Assembly (NCBI GenBank): GCA_002311385.1
Contig: DCAE01000015.1
Location: 1,301-13,241, forward strand
Direction: 5' to 3'
Source of the DNA: Dehalococcoidia bacterium UBA1141
Lineage (GTDB): Bacteria; Chloroflexota; Dehalococcoidia; Lucifugimonadales; UBA3495
Length of the DNA: 11,941 nt
Both the position numbers and the translations under genes were made by a program. Shown here piece by piece: positions 1 through 6,440 of the stretch (position 1 is its first letter; each line of letters begins with the position of its first letter). The notes under the pieces are model-generated. The model was not told the origin of the DNA, did not search any database, and was given only the letters and a program-made list of their open reading frames with translations.

Positions 1-1
1 T

Positions 2-1003
2 TGGAGCCAGGATTACCTAGAGGACGAATCGTTCCTACAAGACCCCGCCGTAGGGAATTTCATAGTTGAAAAATTAGGCCTGCGTGCTGGATTGTCGGTG
101 CCTATCATCATTCGCGAAGAGGCCTACGGCGTCTTGAACGTCATGTACCGAGAGATCCACGAATTTTCCGAGGGAGAGATTCAACTCCTTCAGTCACTTG
201 CCGACAGCGCCGCGGTTGCCATCGGCAACGCCAGGTTCATTGAAGAGACACAGCAAGCCAAAGAAGACGCAGAAGAAGCCAACCGGACCAAGAGCCAGTT
301 CCTGGCCAACATGAGCCACGAACTGCGCACTCCCCTGAACGCCATAATCGGCTACAGCGAGATGCTCCAAGAGGAAGCAGCCGAGATGGAGAATGACGAC
401 TTCGGCCCCGATTTGGAGCGCATCAACGGCGCTGGCAAACACCTGTTGGGCCTCATTAACGATGTATTGGACATCTCAAAGATCGAAGCCGGGGCGATGG
501 ACATCTACCTAGAGACCTTCCCCGTCGCAGACATGATTCAAGACGTGCAAGCTACTATCCAGCCCTTGGTCGAAAAGAACTCCAATTCTTTGGAGATAGA
601 TTGCCCTGACTCAGTCGGTTCCATCCACTCCGATGTAACCAAAGTCAGACAAGGACTGCTTAACCTGCTGAGTAACGCCAGCAAGTTCACCGAAGAGGGG
701 ACAATCTCACTGAAAATCAGCAAGGTCACCGAAGAAGGCGTTGAGTGGGTCAATTTCGCCGTAGCCGACACCGGCATCGGCATGACTGAAGAGCAGATGA
801 GCGGCCTGTTTCAGGCCTTCGCCCGAGCCGAAGCGTCCACCAGCCGAAAATTCGGTGGCACAGGATTGGGACTGGCCATCACCCGGCATTTTTGCCAGAT
901 GATGGGCGGCGACGTCTCTGTGGAAAGTGAATCTGGCGTAAGCTCGACTTTTACAATGAAGCTGCCTGCGGTAGCAGAATGTCCGAATACTGCGGAGCGT
1001 TAG
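2..1003 (+). CDS. GAF-domain sensor histidine kinase, 5'-truncated by the window edge
   Basis: This is the C-terminal part of a two-component sensor kinase that would autophosphorylate on histidine and pass the phosphate to a response regulator not present here. The frame is open back to base 2, so the true start lies outside the window; the TTG at 92 falls inside the GAF fold and is not a credible start. In order it shows the end of a GAF domain (to about base 240, ending in a helix like LADSAAVAIGNARFIEE), a charged coiled-coil linker, and the HisKA H-box FLANMSHELRTPLNAI with the phospho-acceptor His at 317-319. The HATPase domain follows, with N-box NLLSNASKF (about 662-688), G1 box DTGIGM (767-784), F-box LFQAF and G2 box GGTGLGLAI (from about 854). 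The protein stops soon after the ATPase domain, so it has no C-terminal receiver. There is no adjacent regulator downstream. The family is certain; the signal sensed is unknown. Confidence 0.93.
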   Translation, partial: WSQDYLEDESFLQDPAVGNFIVEKLGLRAGLSVPIIIREEAYGVLNVMYREIHEFSEGEIQLLQSLADSAAVAIGNARFIEETQQAKEDAEEANRTKSQFLANMSHELRTPLNAIIGYSEMLQEEAAEMENDDFGPDLERINGAGKHLLGLINDVLDISKIEAGAMDIYLETFPVADMIQDVQATIQPLVEKNSNSLEIDCPDSVGSIHSDVTKVRQGLLNLLSNASKFTEEGTISLKISKVTEEGVEWVNFAVADTGIGMTEEQMSGLFQAFARAEASTSRKFGGTGLGLAITRHFCQMMGGDVSVESESGVSSTFTMKLPAVAECPNTAER

Positions 1004-1052
1004 AGCGCGGTGACTCCCGTACCGGATTTGCAGCACAGATCCGCATTCATCT

Positions 1053-1071
1053 GCGCATCGGGTTGATGCGC
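1053..1071 (+). terminator. Hairpin downstream of the histidine kinase gene, weak terminator candidate
   Basis: The perfect 7-bp arms GCGCATC and GATGCGC enclose the 5-nt loop GGGTT, 50 bases past the kinase stop codon. No T-tract follows, so intrinsic termination is uncertain. It may simply stabilise the 3' end between two convergent genes. Confidence 0.3.
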
Positions 1072-1150
1072 CATAGTTGATCCGGATGATTACGATTTCC
1101 CAGGTGAGCGCCGAAGCCAAGCGGTAGAATCAGAAACGCTCCTGACTTCT

Positions 1151-1165
1151 GAGAGCTAGGCTCTC
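1151..1165 (-). terminator. Short hairpin just after the hydrolase stop codon
   Basis: GAGAGC and GCTCTC form 6-bp perfect arms around a 3-nt loop, five bases beyond the TAA of the minus-strand hydrolase. The position fits a terminator, but the stem is short and no U-run follows on the minus strand. Confidence 0.25.
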
Positions 1166-1169
1166 TGGC

Positions 1170-2039
1170 TTAGCCGATGTGTTGATGAATGAAGGCGCTC
1201 ATCTGCTCGAGTGCCTGCTTTGCGATCGGTGTAGAGGGATCGCTGAGGATACGTTCGCCTTCTCCCTCGAATATAGTCACCTCGATCTGGCCACCAGCCT
1301 TGCCGTACTTTCCGACGAATTCGTCGAAATCCGGGCGCGGATGCGCCTCCTCATAATCGCGTCGAAGCGCTAGAACCGGTGGGAGGGCGGTGCGCTCCCC
1401 ACTGTCCAGGATATGCGCCGGGGCCGCCTCGGCCATCGCCTCTTCCGTCTGCCAGTATTGGTCATGCATGTCCACAACGCGCTCCGCTATCCCTGGAGGT
1501 GGCACGCAATCCTCTCGGAGACCCTTAGCATATCGATAGCGTCCCAGCGGATCAATCACGGGAGAGACTAGGAGAACGCAACCTAGGGTTGCATCCACTG
1601 CTACGGCATCTGACGGGAGTGACAGTGCAGCGTACCTTGGATCATCCGGGCGCATGCCTATGAGCATGGCTTGATGTGCGCCGCTGGATGTGCCCATGGC
1701 GCCGATGCGGTCGGGGCGACCGTTCCAGGCCACAGCTTGGGTCTTACACCAACGGATCCCAAAGTGGATGTCGGCCAGAGAGGCCGGGTACGGTCCTTCC
1801 GGCGGCACGCGAAAATCCAGCGCGACCACGATCACACCCATCTTGGCCATCGCTTTGTTTGCTGCTTCGCCGTTCATGCGAGTGCCCCTAACCCAGGCCC
1901 CGCCGTGCAGTTCAATCATTATCGGGAACGGCCCTTTGCCGATAGGCTTGAATACCCGCGCCAAAAAGTGTGTTTCGCCGTGACGGAGATATTCCACGTC
2001 CGCGACGTCAATCTCATAGGTTTGTGTTCTAGTAGCCAT
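1170..2039 (-). CDS. Alpha/beta hydrolase, esterase/lipase-like, with altered catalytic residues
   Basis: This is a 289-residue cytoplasmic-looking protein of the alpha/beta hydrolase_3 (hormone-sensitive lipase-like) type. The oxyanion-hole motif HGGAW is at residues 45-49, the DFRVPPEGPYPASLAD segment typical of these esterases at 75-90, and the nucleophile elbow GTSSG at 116-120, giving Ser118. The C-terminal part departs from the family. Where HGxxD and GxGHGF are expected, the protein reads LRRDYEE (225-231) and FEGEGERIL (257-265). The catalytic His therefore aligns with Glu262, and the acid is best matched by Glu230 or Asp228. It may act on an ester or lactone, or it may have lost hydrolase activity. 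The ATG is supported by AAGAGGA about eight bases upstream. It is alone on its strand, divergent from the DUF1800 gene across a long intergenic region. The fold is clear; the activity is doubtful. Confidence 0.85.
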   Translation of the reverse strand: MATRTQTYEIDVADVEYLRHGETHFLARVFKPIGKGPFPIMIELHGGAWVRGTRMNGEAANKAMAKMGVIVVALDFRVPPEGPYPASLADIHFGIRWCKTQAVAWNGRPDRIGAMGTSSGAHQAMLIGMRPDDPRYAALSLPSDAVAVDATLGCVLLVSPVIDPLGRYRYAKGLREDCVPPPGIAERVVDMHDQYWQTEEAMAEAAPAHILDSGERTALPPVLALRRDYEEAHPRPDFDEFVGKYGKAGGQIEVTIFEGEGERILSDPSTPIAKQALEQMSAFIHQHIG

Positions 2040-2096
2040 TCGAGGTTCCTCTTCTTAAATTGGGTGTTAGAATTTCGGTGAATCAAGGCTACCGGC

Positions 2097-2134
2097 TGTG
2101 AGGCCGCTCCGTCAAGGCACAGAATTGCCTCACA
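2097..2134. repeat. Inverted repeat TGTGAGGC/GCCTCACA upstream of the hydrolase gene
   Basis: The two perfect 8-bp arms (2097-2104 and 2127-2134) are separated by 22 bases. They lie 58-95 bp upstream of the minus-strand hydrolase start, a position suited to an operator or a 5' leader structure. Function is inferred from position only. Confidence 0.4.
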
Positions 2135-2440
2135 TACACCCTTACTAGAAGGGGTATTTTGATTCCTGAATCTTGAAGCCATGAGTTGCGTAGACCCATG
2201 CCTTTGCTCCCAACAGACAAGTTTAGATTAAGGCAATGGACTTGTTGATCGATTTCTATCGGAGCTTTATCGCCCTGCTCCCGGAAGAAATCAAGAATAA
2301 TTCACATTCCGAAACACTGAGAAAGAGCCAAAACGTTTCTTGAACAACAGGAGCTCAGCACGTATATGCGTATCCGCACCCGCGTAACGATGCAAAATGG
2401 CTGCGAGTTGGTGTAAAATAAAAAACAGCAATTCGCTGCT

Positions 2441-2455
2441 ACACCGAACCGGTGT
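2441..2455. repeat. Inverted repeat ACACCG-AAC-CGGTGT upstream of the DUF1800 gene
   Basis: The arms are 6 bp and perfect, with a 3-nt spacer. In RNA the stem could extend three more pairs through G-U and C-G pairing (2438-2458). It lies about 28 bp before the candidate -35 element, so it is placed like an operator site for a regulator of the DUF1800-DUF1501 genes. Confidence 0.35.
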
Positions 2456-2482
2456 GGTATGCATCAAATCGTACATGTTGCC

Positions 2483-2512
2483 TTGAATGCCGAACGGGCA
2501 AAATGCTACCAT
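2483..2512 (+). promoter_or_regulatory. Candidate sigma-70 promoter for DUF1800
   Basis: TTGAAT (2483-2488) is followed after 18 bases by TACCAT (2507-2512), preceded by TGC, which makes an extended -10 element. Each hexamer matches the consensus at four of six positions. The predicted leader is about 65 nt and ends in a strong AAAGGAG ribosome site at 2571-2577. Confidence 0.35.
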
Positions 2513-2582
2513 ACAGCCAACATATATAAGCAAATAATTCCATGCCGCTTTTTGGCGTGTACAGATACAAAAAGGAGACCCC

Positions 2583-3986
2583 ATGGCAGAGAAAGACACT
2601 GCTTTAATGGCCCACTTGATGCGGCGCGCAGGGTTCGGAGCCCAATACGATGAGTTGGAAAGGCGCGAGGCCAAGGGTTATGAGGCCACCGTTGAGGACC
2701 TTCTTAACCCCACTGACGAGACTAATGGTATGGACCTGGACCTGGCGGAACGTTATTTCATCGAATGGAACCACTTCATCCGGTGCGTACCCGAATACAT
2801 TGCTTTCCGCATGGTCAACTCAGCTAATCAGTTGGAAGAGAAGATGGTCCTCTTCTGGCATGGCATACTCTGCACCGCAGACAGCAAGACTCAAAGCTAT
2901 GTCGCCTCCTACACGGAACTGGAGATGCTCCGCAAATGCGGCATGGGGAGCTTCAAAAACCTTCTCTTAGAGATTTCCAAAGACCCGGCCATGGTGTACT
3001 TCCTGGATAACTGCCTCAGCCACAAAGACGCGATTAACGAGAACTACGGCCGGGAACTCTTGGAGTTGTTCTCCATGGGTGTGGGTATGGACGGAGAGTT
3101 CAACTACACCGAGGATGACGTCAAAGAGTGCGCTCGGGCTTTCACCGGTTGGACCATTGCCAACGGAATCCCCGCCCAACCTTATGGCCGCTACAGTTCT
3201 CAGTTTGTCTACAATCCCGATGATCACGATGACGGTGAAAAAACTTTCCTGGGTCAGACCGGCAATTTTAACGGCGAGGATGTAATCAACATCATCGTCA
3301 AGCAGCCAGCCACCGCCCGGTTCATCTCTCGCCATCTCTACAACTACTTCGTCGCCGACGAAGCTCAGGTACCATCCTGGATGGACACACCTCCGGTGGA
3401 CATGGACACCATCAAAATGCTGGAAGACGAGTATTTCAAGTCCGGCTACGACATAAAATCTATGCTGAGGGTGTTGTTCAATTCCGACGCCTTTAAGAAC
3501 GCTCGTTTCGCCCGGATTAAAGGCCCCATCGAGACCGTGATTGGCACTCTACGGTTGGTGGGGGACTGGACGGCTCCAAAACCTGGCTTCGAGTCTATAT
3601 TTGAAGAAATGAAACACATGGGTCAGGAGATTCTAAATCCGCCTTCCGTTGAAGGTTGGCATACGGGCAAGGAATGGATCGACGGCGGGACGCTGTTGCG
3701 CCGGATCAATTTCATTGCCGACCATGTGGGCGATGTCAGCTACCCCGGCATACAGGAAATCGTCAAATCTCTGGCATCGGAAGGCCCGACCATATCCCCG
3801 GATAACCTGGTAAACGGCTGCCTCCGATTGTTGGGGCACTACGAGTTGGCCGAAGAGAACCTCCAGGCACTTCTTGACCAAGCCCGGCAAACCGGCGACT
3901 TGCCTACAGATAATCGGGAGTTTCCCCAGCACGTTGCCAAAATGCTTCAAATGATTGTAGCCACCAAAGAGTATCTTTATGCCTAG
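2583..3986 (+). CDS. DUF1800 family protein
   Basis: This 467-residue protein matches the DUF1800 family (PF08811), whose biochemical role is not established. Hallmarks are AHLMRRAGFGA at residues 10-20, FWHGIL at 91-96, and the core NYGRELLELFSMGVG (154-168) with YTEDDVKECARAFTGW (175-190). Further matches are QPATARFISRHLYNYFVAD (241-259), NSDAFKNARFARIKGPIE (300-317) and the C-terminal motif LNPPSVEGWHTGKEWI (351-366). The ATG is fixed by AAAGGAG five bases upstream, and the family motif begins at residue 10, so there is no room for a signal peptide. Many relatives elsewhere are exported, so its location here is open. The DUF1501 gene follows after 88 bp; the two families are commonly neighbours, and cotranscription is likely. 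A small GCCCG/CGGGC hairpin (3986-4000) overlaps its stop codon. Family assignment is strong; function is unknown. Confidence 0.93.
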   Translation: MAEKDTALMAHLMRRAGFGAQYDELERREAKGYEATVEDLLNPTDETNGMDLDLAERYFIEWNHFIRCVPEYIAFRMVNSANQLEEKMVLFWHGILCTADSKTQSYVASYTELEMLRKCGMGSFKNLLLEISKDPAMVYFLDNCLSHKDAINENYGRELLELFSMGVGMDGEFNYTEDDVKECARAFTGWTIANGIPAQPYGRYSSQFVYNPDDHDDGEKTFLGQTGNFNGEDVINIIVKQPATARFISRHLYNYFVADEAQVPSWMDTPPVDMDTIKMLEDEYFKSGYDIKSMLRVLFNSDAFKNARFARIKGPIETVIGTLRLVGDWTAPKPGFESIFEEMKHMGQEILNPPSVEGWHTGKEWIDGGTLLRRINFIADHVGDVSYPGIQEIVKSLASEGPTISPDNLVNGCLRLLGHYELAEENLQALLDQARQTGDLPTDNREFPQHVAKMLQMIVATKEYLYA

Positions 3987-4074
3987 CCCGTGATTCGGGC
4001 AGCGAAAACATACCGGACGCGAGACTTAAGCCGGAACCTCAAACAAGAATGTCCAATTTGGGAGGAAGCGAATA

Positions 4075-5214
4075 ATGACCACCAACAAGAAAGACCCGGT
4101 GCTGGTAATACTTCAGATGACGGGGGCCTACGACGCAGTAAATACCTTCATCCCTTACAGCGACCCCCACTACCCTGACTACCGGCCCACTTTGCAAATT
4201 AAGCCGGAAGATGTCTTGGCCGTGGACGACAAGGTCGGGTTTCACCCAGCCATGAGCCCCATCAAAGACATGTATGACCAAGGTAAGGTCGCCGTCCTAC
4301 AGGGCATTGGCTATCCTAATCCAATCCGCTCTCACTTCCGGTCCTTGGATATCTGGCATACCGCCGAGCCCGAAAAGATGATAATCGACGGGTGGCTGGG
4401 CCGGGCCATCAAAGATATCGACCCAAACAAAGAGAATATCCTGACCGCCGTCAACTTTGGCCGCGGCCTTCCCAGAGCACTGGCCGCCCCCGGAGTGTCT
4501 GTAGCCTCGGTCGGCGACTTGAGCAACTACGGAGTCCTGACAGGAATCGAGGGGCATGAGGATCGTAGCGAAGCCCTGGACATCTTCGCCCGGATGTATG
4601 CGCCCATGATTGGCTCCGGCGCGGTTAGCGACTACCTTTCCCAGACCGGCTTGGACGCTCTGAAAGGAGCAGACATTCTCAGCGCTGCGCCCGACAACTA
4701 CTCCTCCAGCGTGGAGTACGGTGGTAGCCCCTTCGCCCAGTGGTTGAAGAACATATCTCAGGTACATCTGTCTGAGTTCGGAACCCGCGTCTTCTACACG
4801 GGCGTGAATCCAGGAACTTTCGACACTCACGCCAATCAGAACGTCAACCTCCCCAAACTTTGGGGCGATGTTACCAATGCGATCGCCGACTTCTACGAGG
4901 ACTTGAAAGAGCACAACGCCAACGAAGAAGTCGTTATGCTGCTGTTCACGGAGTTTGGCCGACGGGTGCAAGAGAACGGCTCCGGCACCGACCACGGCTC
5001 CGGCGGAGTCGCCTTTGTTATCGGCGACGCCGTGAAGGGTGGCCTTTACGGTGAGTATCCTTCCCTAGAGCCGAGCAAGCTGGACTCCGGCGATTTGCAG
5101 TGGAACAACGACTTCCGTAGCTCCTATGCGACAATTCTGGAGGACTGGATGGGCTTGGATGCCAATCCTATTCTCGGCGGGACCTACGAGAAGTTCGACT
5201 TCATAAACAAATAA
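4075..5214 (+). CDS. DUF1501 family protein (alkaline phosphatase/sulfatase-like fold)
   Basis: This 379-residue protein belongs to DUF1501 (PF07394), related to the alkaline phosphatase/sulfatase superfamily but without a proven reaction. Visible landmarks are the N-terminal strand and loop LVILQMTGAYDAVNTFIP (10-27), RSHFRSLDIWHTAEP (85-99), the conserved FDTHANQ (249-255), LLFTEFGRR (289-297) and GTDHGSGG (304-311). Asp20, His87, Asp250, His252, Glu293, Asp306 and His307 are candidate metal or active-site residues by analogy with the superfamily. The usual GGNDGLNT loop is changed to GAYDAVNT. Most relatives carry an N-terminal Tat signal. This one starts eight residues before the first core strand, and GGAGG nine bases before the ATG supports that start, so it appears to remain in the cytoplasm. 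It follows the DUF1800 gene and probably shares its transcript. Family certain, activity unknown. Confidence 0.92.
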   Translation: MTTNKKDPVLVILQMTGAYDAVNTFIPYSDPHYPDYRPTLQIKPEDVLAVDDKVGFHPAMSPIKDMYDQGKVAVLQGIGYPNPIRSHFRSLDIWHTAEPEKMIIDGWLGRAIKDIDPNKENILTAVNFGRGLPRALAAPGVSVASVGDLSNYGVLTGIEGHEDRSEALDIFARMYAPMIGSGAVSDYLSQTGLDALKGADILSAAPDNYSSSVEYGGSPFAQWLKNISQVHLSEFGTRVFYTGVNPGTFDTHANQNVNLPKLWGDVTNAIADFYEDLKEHNANEEVVMLLFTEFGRRVQENGSGTDHGSGGVAFVIGDAVKGGLYGEYPSLEPSKLDSGDLQWNNDFRSSYATILEDWMGLDANPILGGTYEKFDFINK

Positions 5215-5240
5215 AGGACATCAACAAGTTTTAGCAACTA

Positions 5241-5285
5241 ATCTTTCACGCCAGGCCGTCAATCAGATAGCCTGGCGTGAAAGAT
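5241..5285 (+). terminator. Strong 16-bp hairpin between the DUF1501 and NHL genes
   Basis: ATCTTTCACGCCAGGC (5241-5256) and GCCTGGCGTGAAAGAT (5270-5285) are perfect inverted arms around a 13-nt loop, starting 26 bases after the DUF1501 stop codon. This is the strongest secondary structure I found in the window. Only ATATTTAAG follows, not a clean T-tract. It may terminate part of the transcription and set a lower level for the NHL gene, or serve as a processing or operator site. Confidence 0.6.
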
Positions 5286-5310
5286 ATTTAAGTCGTGAAA
5301 GAATTTAAGT
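5276..5310 (+). repeat. Tandem direct repeat overlapping the hairpin arm, before the NHL gene
   Basis: CGTGAAAGATATTTAAGT (5276-5293) is followed immediately by CGTGAAAGAATTTAAGT (5294-5310), identical except for one missing base. The first copy shares CGTGAAAGAT with the right arm of the hairpin, so the left arm is a third, inverted copy of that core. The ribosome site GAGGA begins directly after the second copy. Confidence 0.75.
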
Positions 5311-5318
5311 GAGGAAGC

Positions 5319-6353
5319 ATGGTCACCGAGATTGCGCCTGTTACGTTTCAATATAGCCACACCATCGGACGCCAGGAAGTCCGCAGCGGTACCGGGTTCT
5401 TCTATCCCGTAGCGATAACCCGGGACGAAGATAACAATCTGTACGTGCTGAACCGCGGCTCGGAGACCCCTGCGTTCTTCCCCTGCAAACGTGTCACCGT
5501 CTTCACCGTTGATGAAGAACTGGTCCGGGAGTTCGGCCACAAAGTTCCTCCGGAAGATGCGAACCCTTCCGCTCCCGACGGCAGCCTCATGTGGCCCACG
5601 GCCATCGCTCTGGACTCCCAAGGCATCGCCTACGTAGCCGACGAGTGGCTCAACCGGATTTCTGTATTTAATAAAGACGGAGACTGTGTCAAAACGTGGG
5701 GGAAGGTGGGCAGCGGAGAAGGAGAGTTCGACCGGCCATCGGGTTTGGCTTTTGATGCCAACGACAACCTATATATGGTGGATAGCTTGAATCACCGGAT
5801 TCAGGTGTTCACCAAAGACGGGATGTTCCTGTCTACCTGGGGTCAAAAAGGCACCGGAGATGGGGAGTTTGACCACCCTTGGGGCATAGAAATTGACAAG
5901 AAGGGCGATGTATACATCGCCGACTGGCGCAATGACCGCATCCAAAAATTCACCGCCGACGGACAATTCTTAATGAAGTTCGGCTCCTCCGGACAAGGCG
6001 ACGGTGAGTTCTTCAGGCCAACGAGCATCGCCGTTGATAACGATGGAATCATCTACGTTACCGACTTCAAGAACGACCGCCTCCAGGTGTTTGACGCCGA
6101 CGGCGGGTTTGTCACCAAGCTTTTGGGTGAGGCAACCCTGTCCAAATGGGGCCGACAACGGGTGGAGTTAGAACCCGCAATGGTGCGGGGCAGGGAGATG
6201 GCCCAAGGTCTGGAAGAGAGGGAGAGGCAATTTCAGGGGCCAATCGCAGTGGAAGTTGATGATGATGGCCGAGTATTTGTGGTGGAAACCGCCCGCCAAC
6301 GGGTTCAAGTTTTCCGCAAGCAGTCTGCTATTTTCTCCGGTGGACCCCTGTAA
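5319..6353 (+). CDS. NHL-repeat six-bladed beta-propeller protein
   Basis: This is a 344-residue protein built almost entirely of NHL repeats, a propeller fold that usually binds proteins, nucleic acids or ligands and in some families carries lyase or lactonase activity. Blades are visible at about 24-72, 89-127, 136-175, 183-222, 230-270 and 305-333. The middle ones follow the pattern G-GEF-P-GIA-D--G-(I/L)Y-(A/V)D--N-RIQVF--DG-F---WG. Between the fifth and sixth blades lies a charged insert (271-303, containing GREMAQGLEERERQF). There is no signal peptide or membrane segment. GAGGA four to eight bases before the ATG supports the start, although the spacing is short. It sits 104 bp behind DUF1501, beyond a strong hairpin, so it is either cotranscribed by read-through or has its own promoter. 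A scaffold or sensor role beside the DUF pair is inference. Confidence 0.9.
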   Translation: MVTEIAPVTFQYSHTIGRQEVRSGTGFFYPVAITRDEDNNLYVLNRGSETPAFFPCKRVTVFTVDEELVREFGHKVPPEDANPSAPDGSLMWPTAIALDSQGIAYVADEWLNRISVFNKDGDCVKTWGKVGSGEGEFDRPSGLAFDANDNLYMVDSLNHRIQVFTKDGMFLSTWGQKGTGDGEFDHPWGIEIDKKGDVYIADWRNDRIQKFTADGQFLMKFGSSGQGDGEFFRPTSIAVDNDGIIYVTDFKNDRLQVFDADGGFVTKLLGEATLSKWGRQRVELEPAMVRGREMAQGLEERERQFQGPIAVEVDDDGRVFVVETARQRVQVFRKQSAIFSGGPL

Positions 6354-6369
6354 ATAAGACTAGTCTGTA

Positions 6370-6401
6370 GCTGGGTAGTGGACGCTAAGTGGCTACCCAG
6401 C
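6370..6401. terminator. Hairpin between the convergent NHL and serine hydrolase genes
   Basis: GCTGGGTAG (6370-6378) and CTACCCAGC (6393-6401) are perfect 9-bp arms around 14 bases, in the 87-bp gap between two convergent stop codons. Position and symmetry fit a bidirectional terminator, though neither side has a clear T-run. Confidence 0.5.
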
Positions 6402-6440
6402 AATACCAAAATACACATGTTGAGCGGTGCGAATCGAACC

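Larger units (their letters stand above)
2040..2582. other. Divergent intergenic region with inverted repeats, no convincing gene
   Basis: This 543-bp stretch separates the divergent hydrolase and DUF1800 genes. It is richer in A+T than its flanks and must hold promoters for both directions. It contains an 8-bp-arm inverted repeat at 2097-2134, a weak CCCTT/AAGGG hairpin followed by GTATTTTG at 2139-2160, a 6-bp-arm inverted repeat at 2441-2455 and a candidate promoter at 2483-2512. A 35-codon open frame at 2236-2343 (beginning MDLLIDFYRSF) has only a weak, badly spaced ribosome site and I do not call it. No RNA gene was recognised. Confidence 0.6.

Noticed and set aside
92..94. TTG as start codon of the histidine kinase
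   Set aside because: The same frame is open upstream to base 2 and encodes GAF-like sequence before it, so the gene begins outside the window.
2236..2343. Possible 35-residue peptide (MDLLIDFYRSF...) in the divergent intergenic region
   Set aside because: The only ribosome-like bases (AAGG) are about two bases from the ATG, and nothing supports coding beyond an open frame of a length expected by chance.
2291..2674. 127-codon minus-strand open frame covering the DUF1800 leader and first codons
   Set aside because: It runs antisense through the strong DUF1800 ribosome site and coding start, matches no family I recognise, and has unlikely composition.
4297..4995. 232-codon minus-strand open frame inside the DUF1501 gene
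   Set aside because: It lies wholly antisense to a clear DUF1501 coding region; its length reflects the codon bias of the real gene. No family features were seen.
6357..6366. AGACTAGTCT palindrome after the NHL stop
   Set aside because: It is short and isolated; the larger hairpin at 6370-6401 explains the region better.
6424..6440. tRNA-like 3' end on the minus strand (GGTTCGATTCGCACCGC) just after the serine hydrolase stop
   Set aside because: The flanks of the TTCGATT loop do not pair into a T-stem, and no acceptor, D or anticodon arm is found nearby, so it is not a tRNA gene or a convincing attachment-site remnant.
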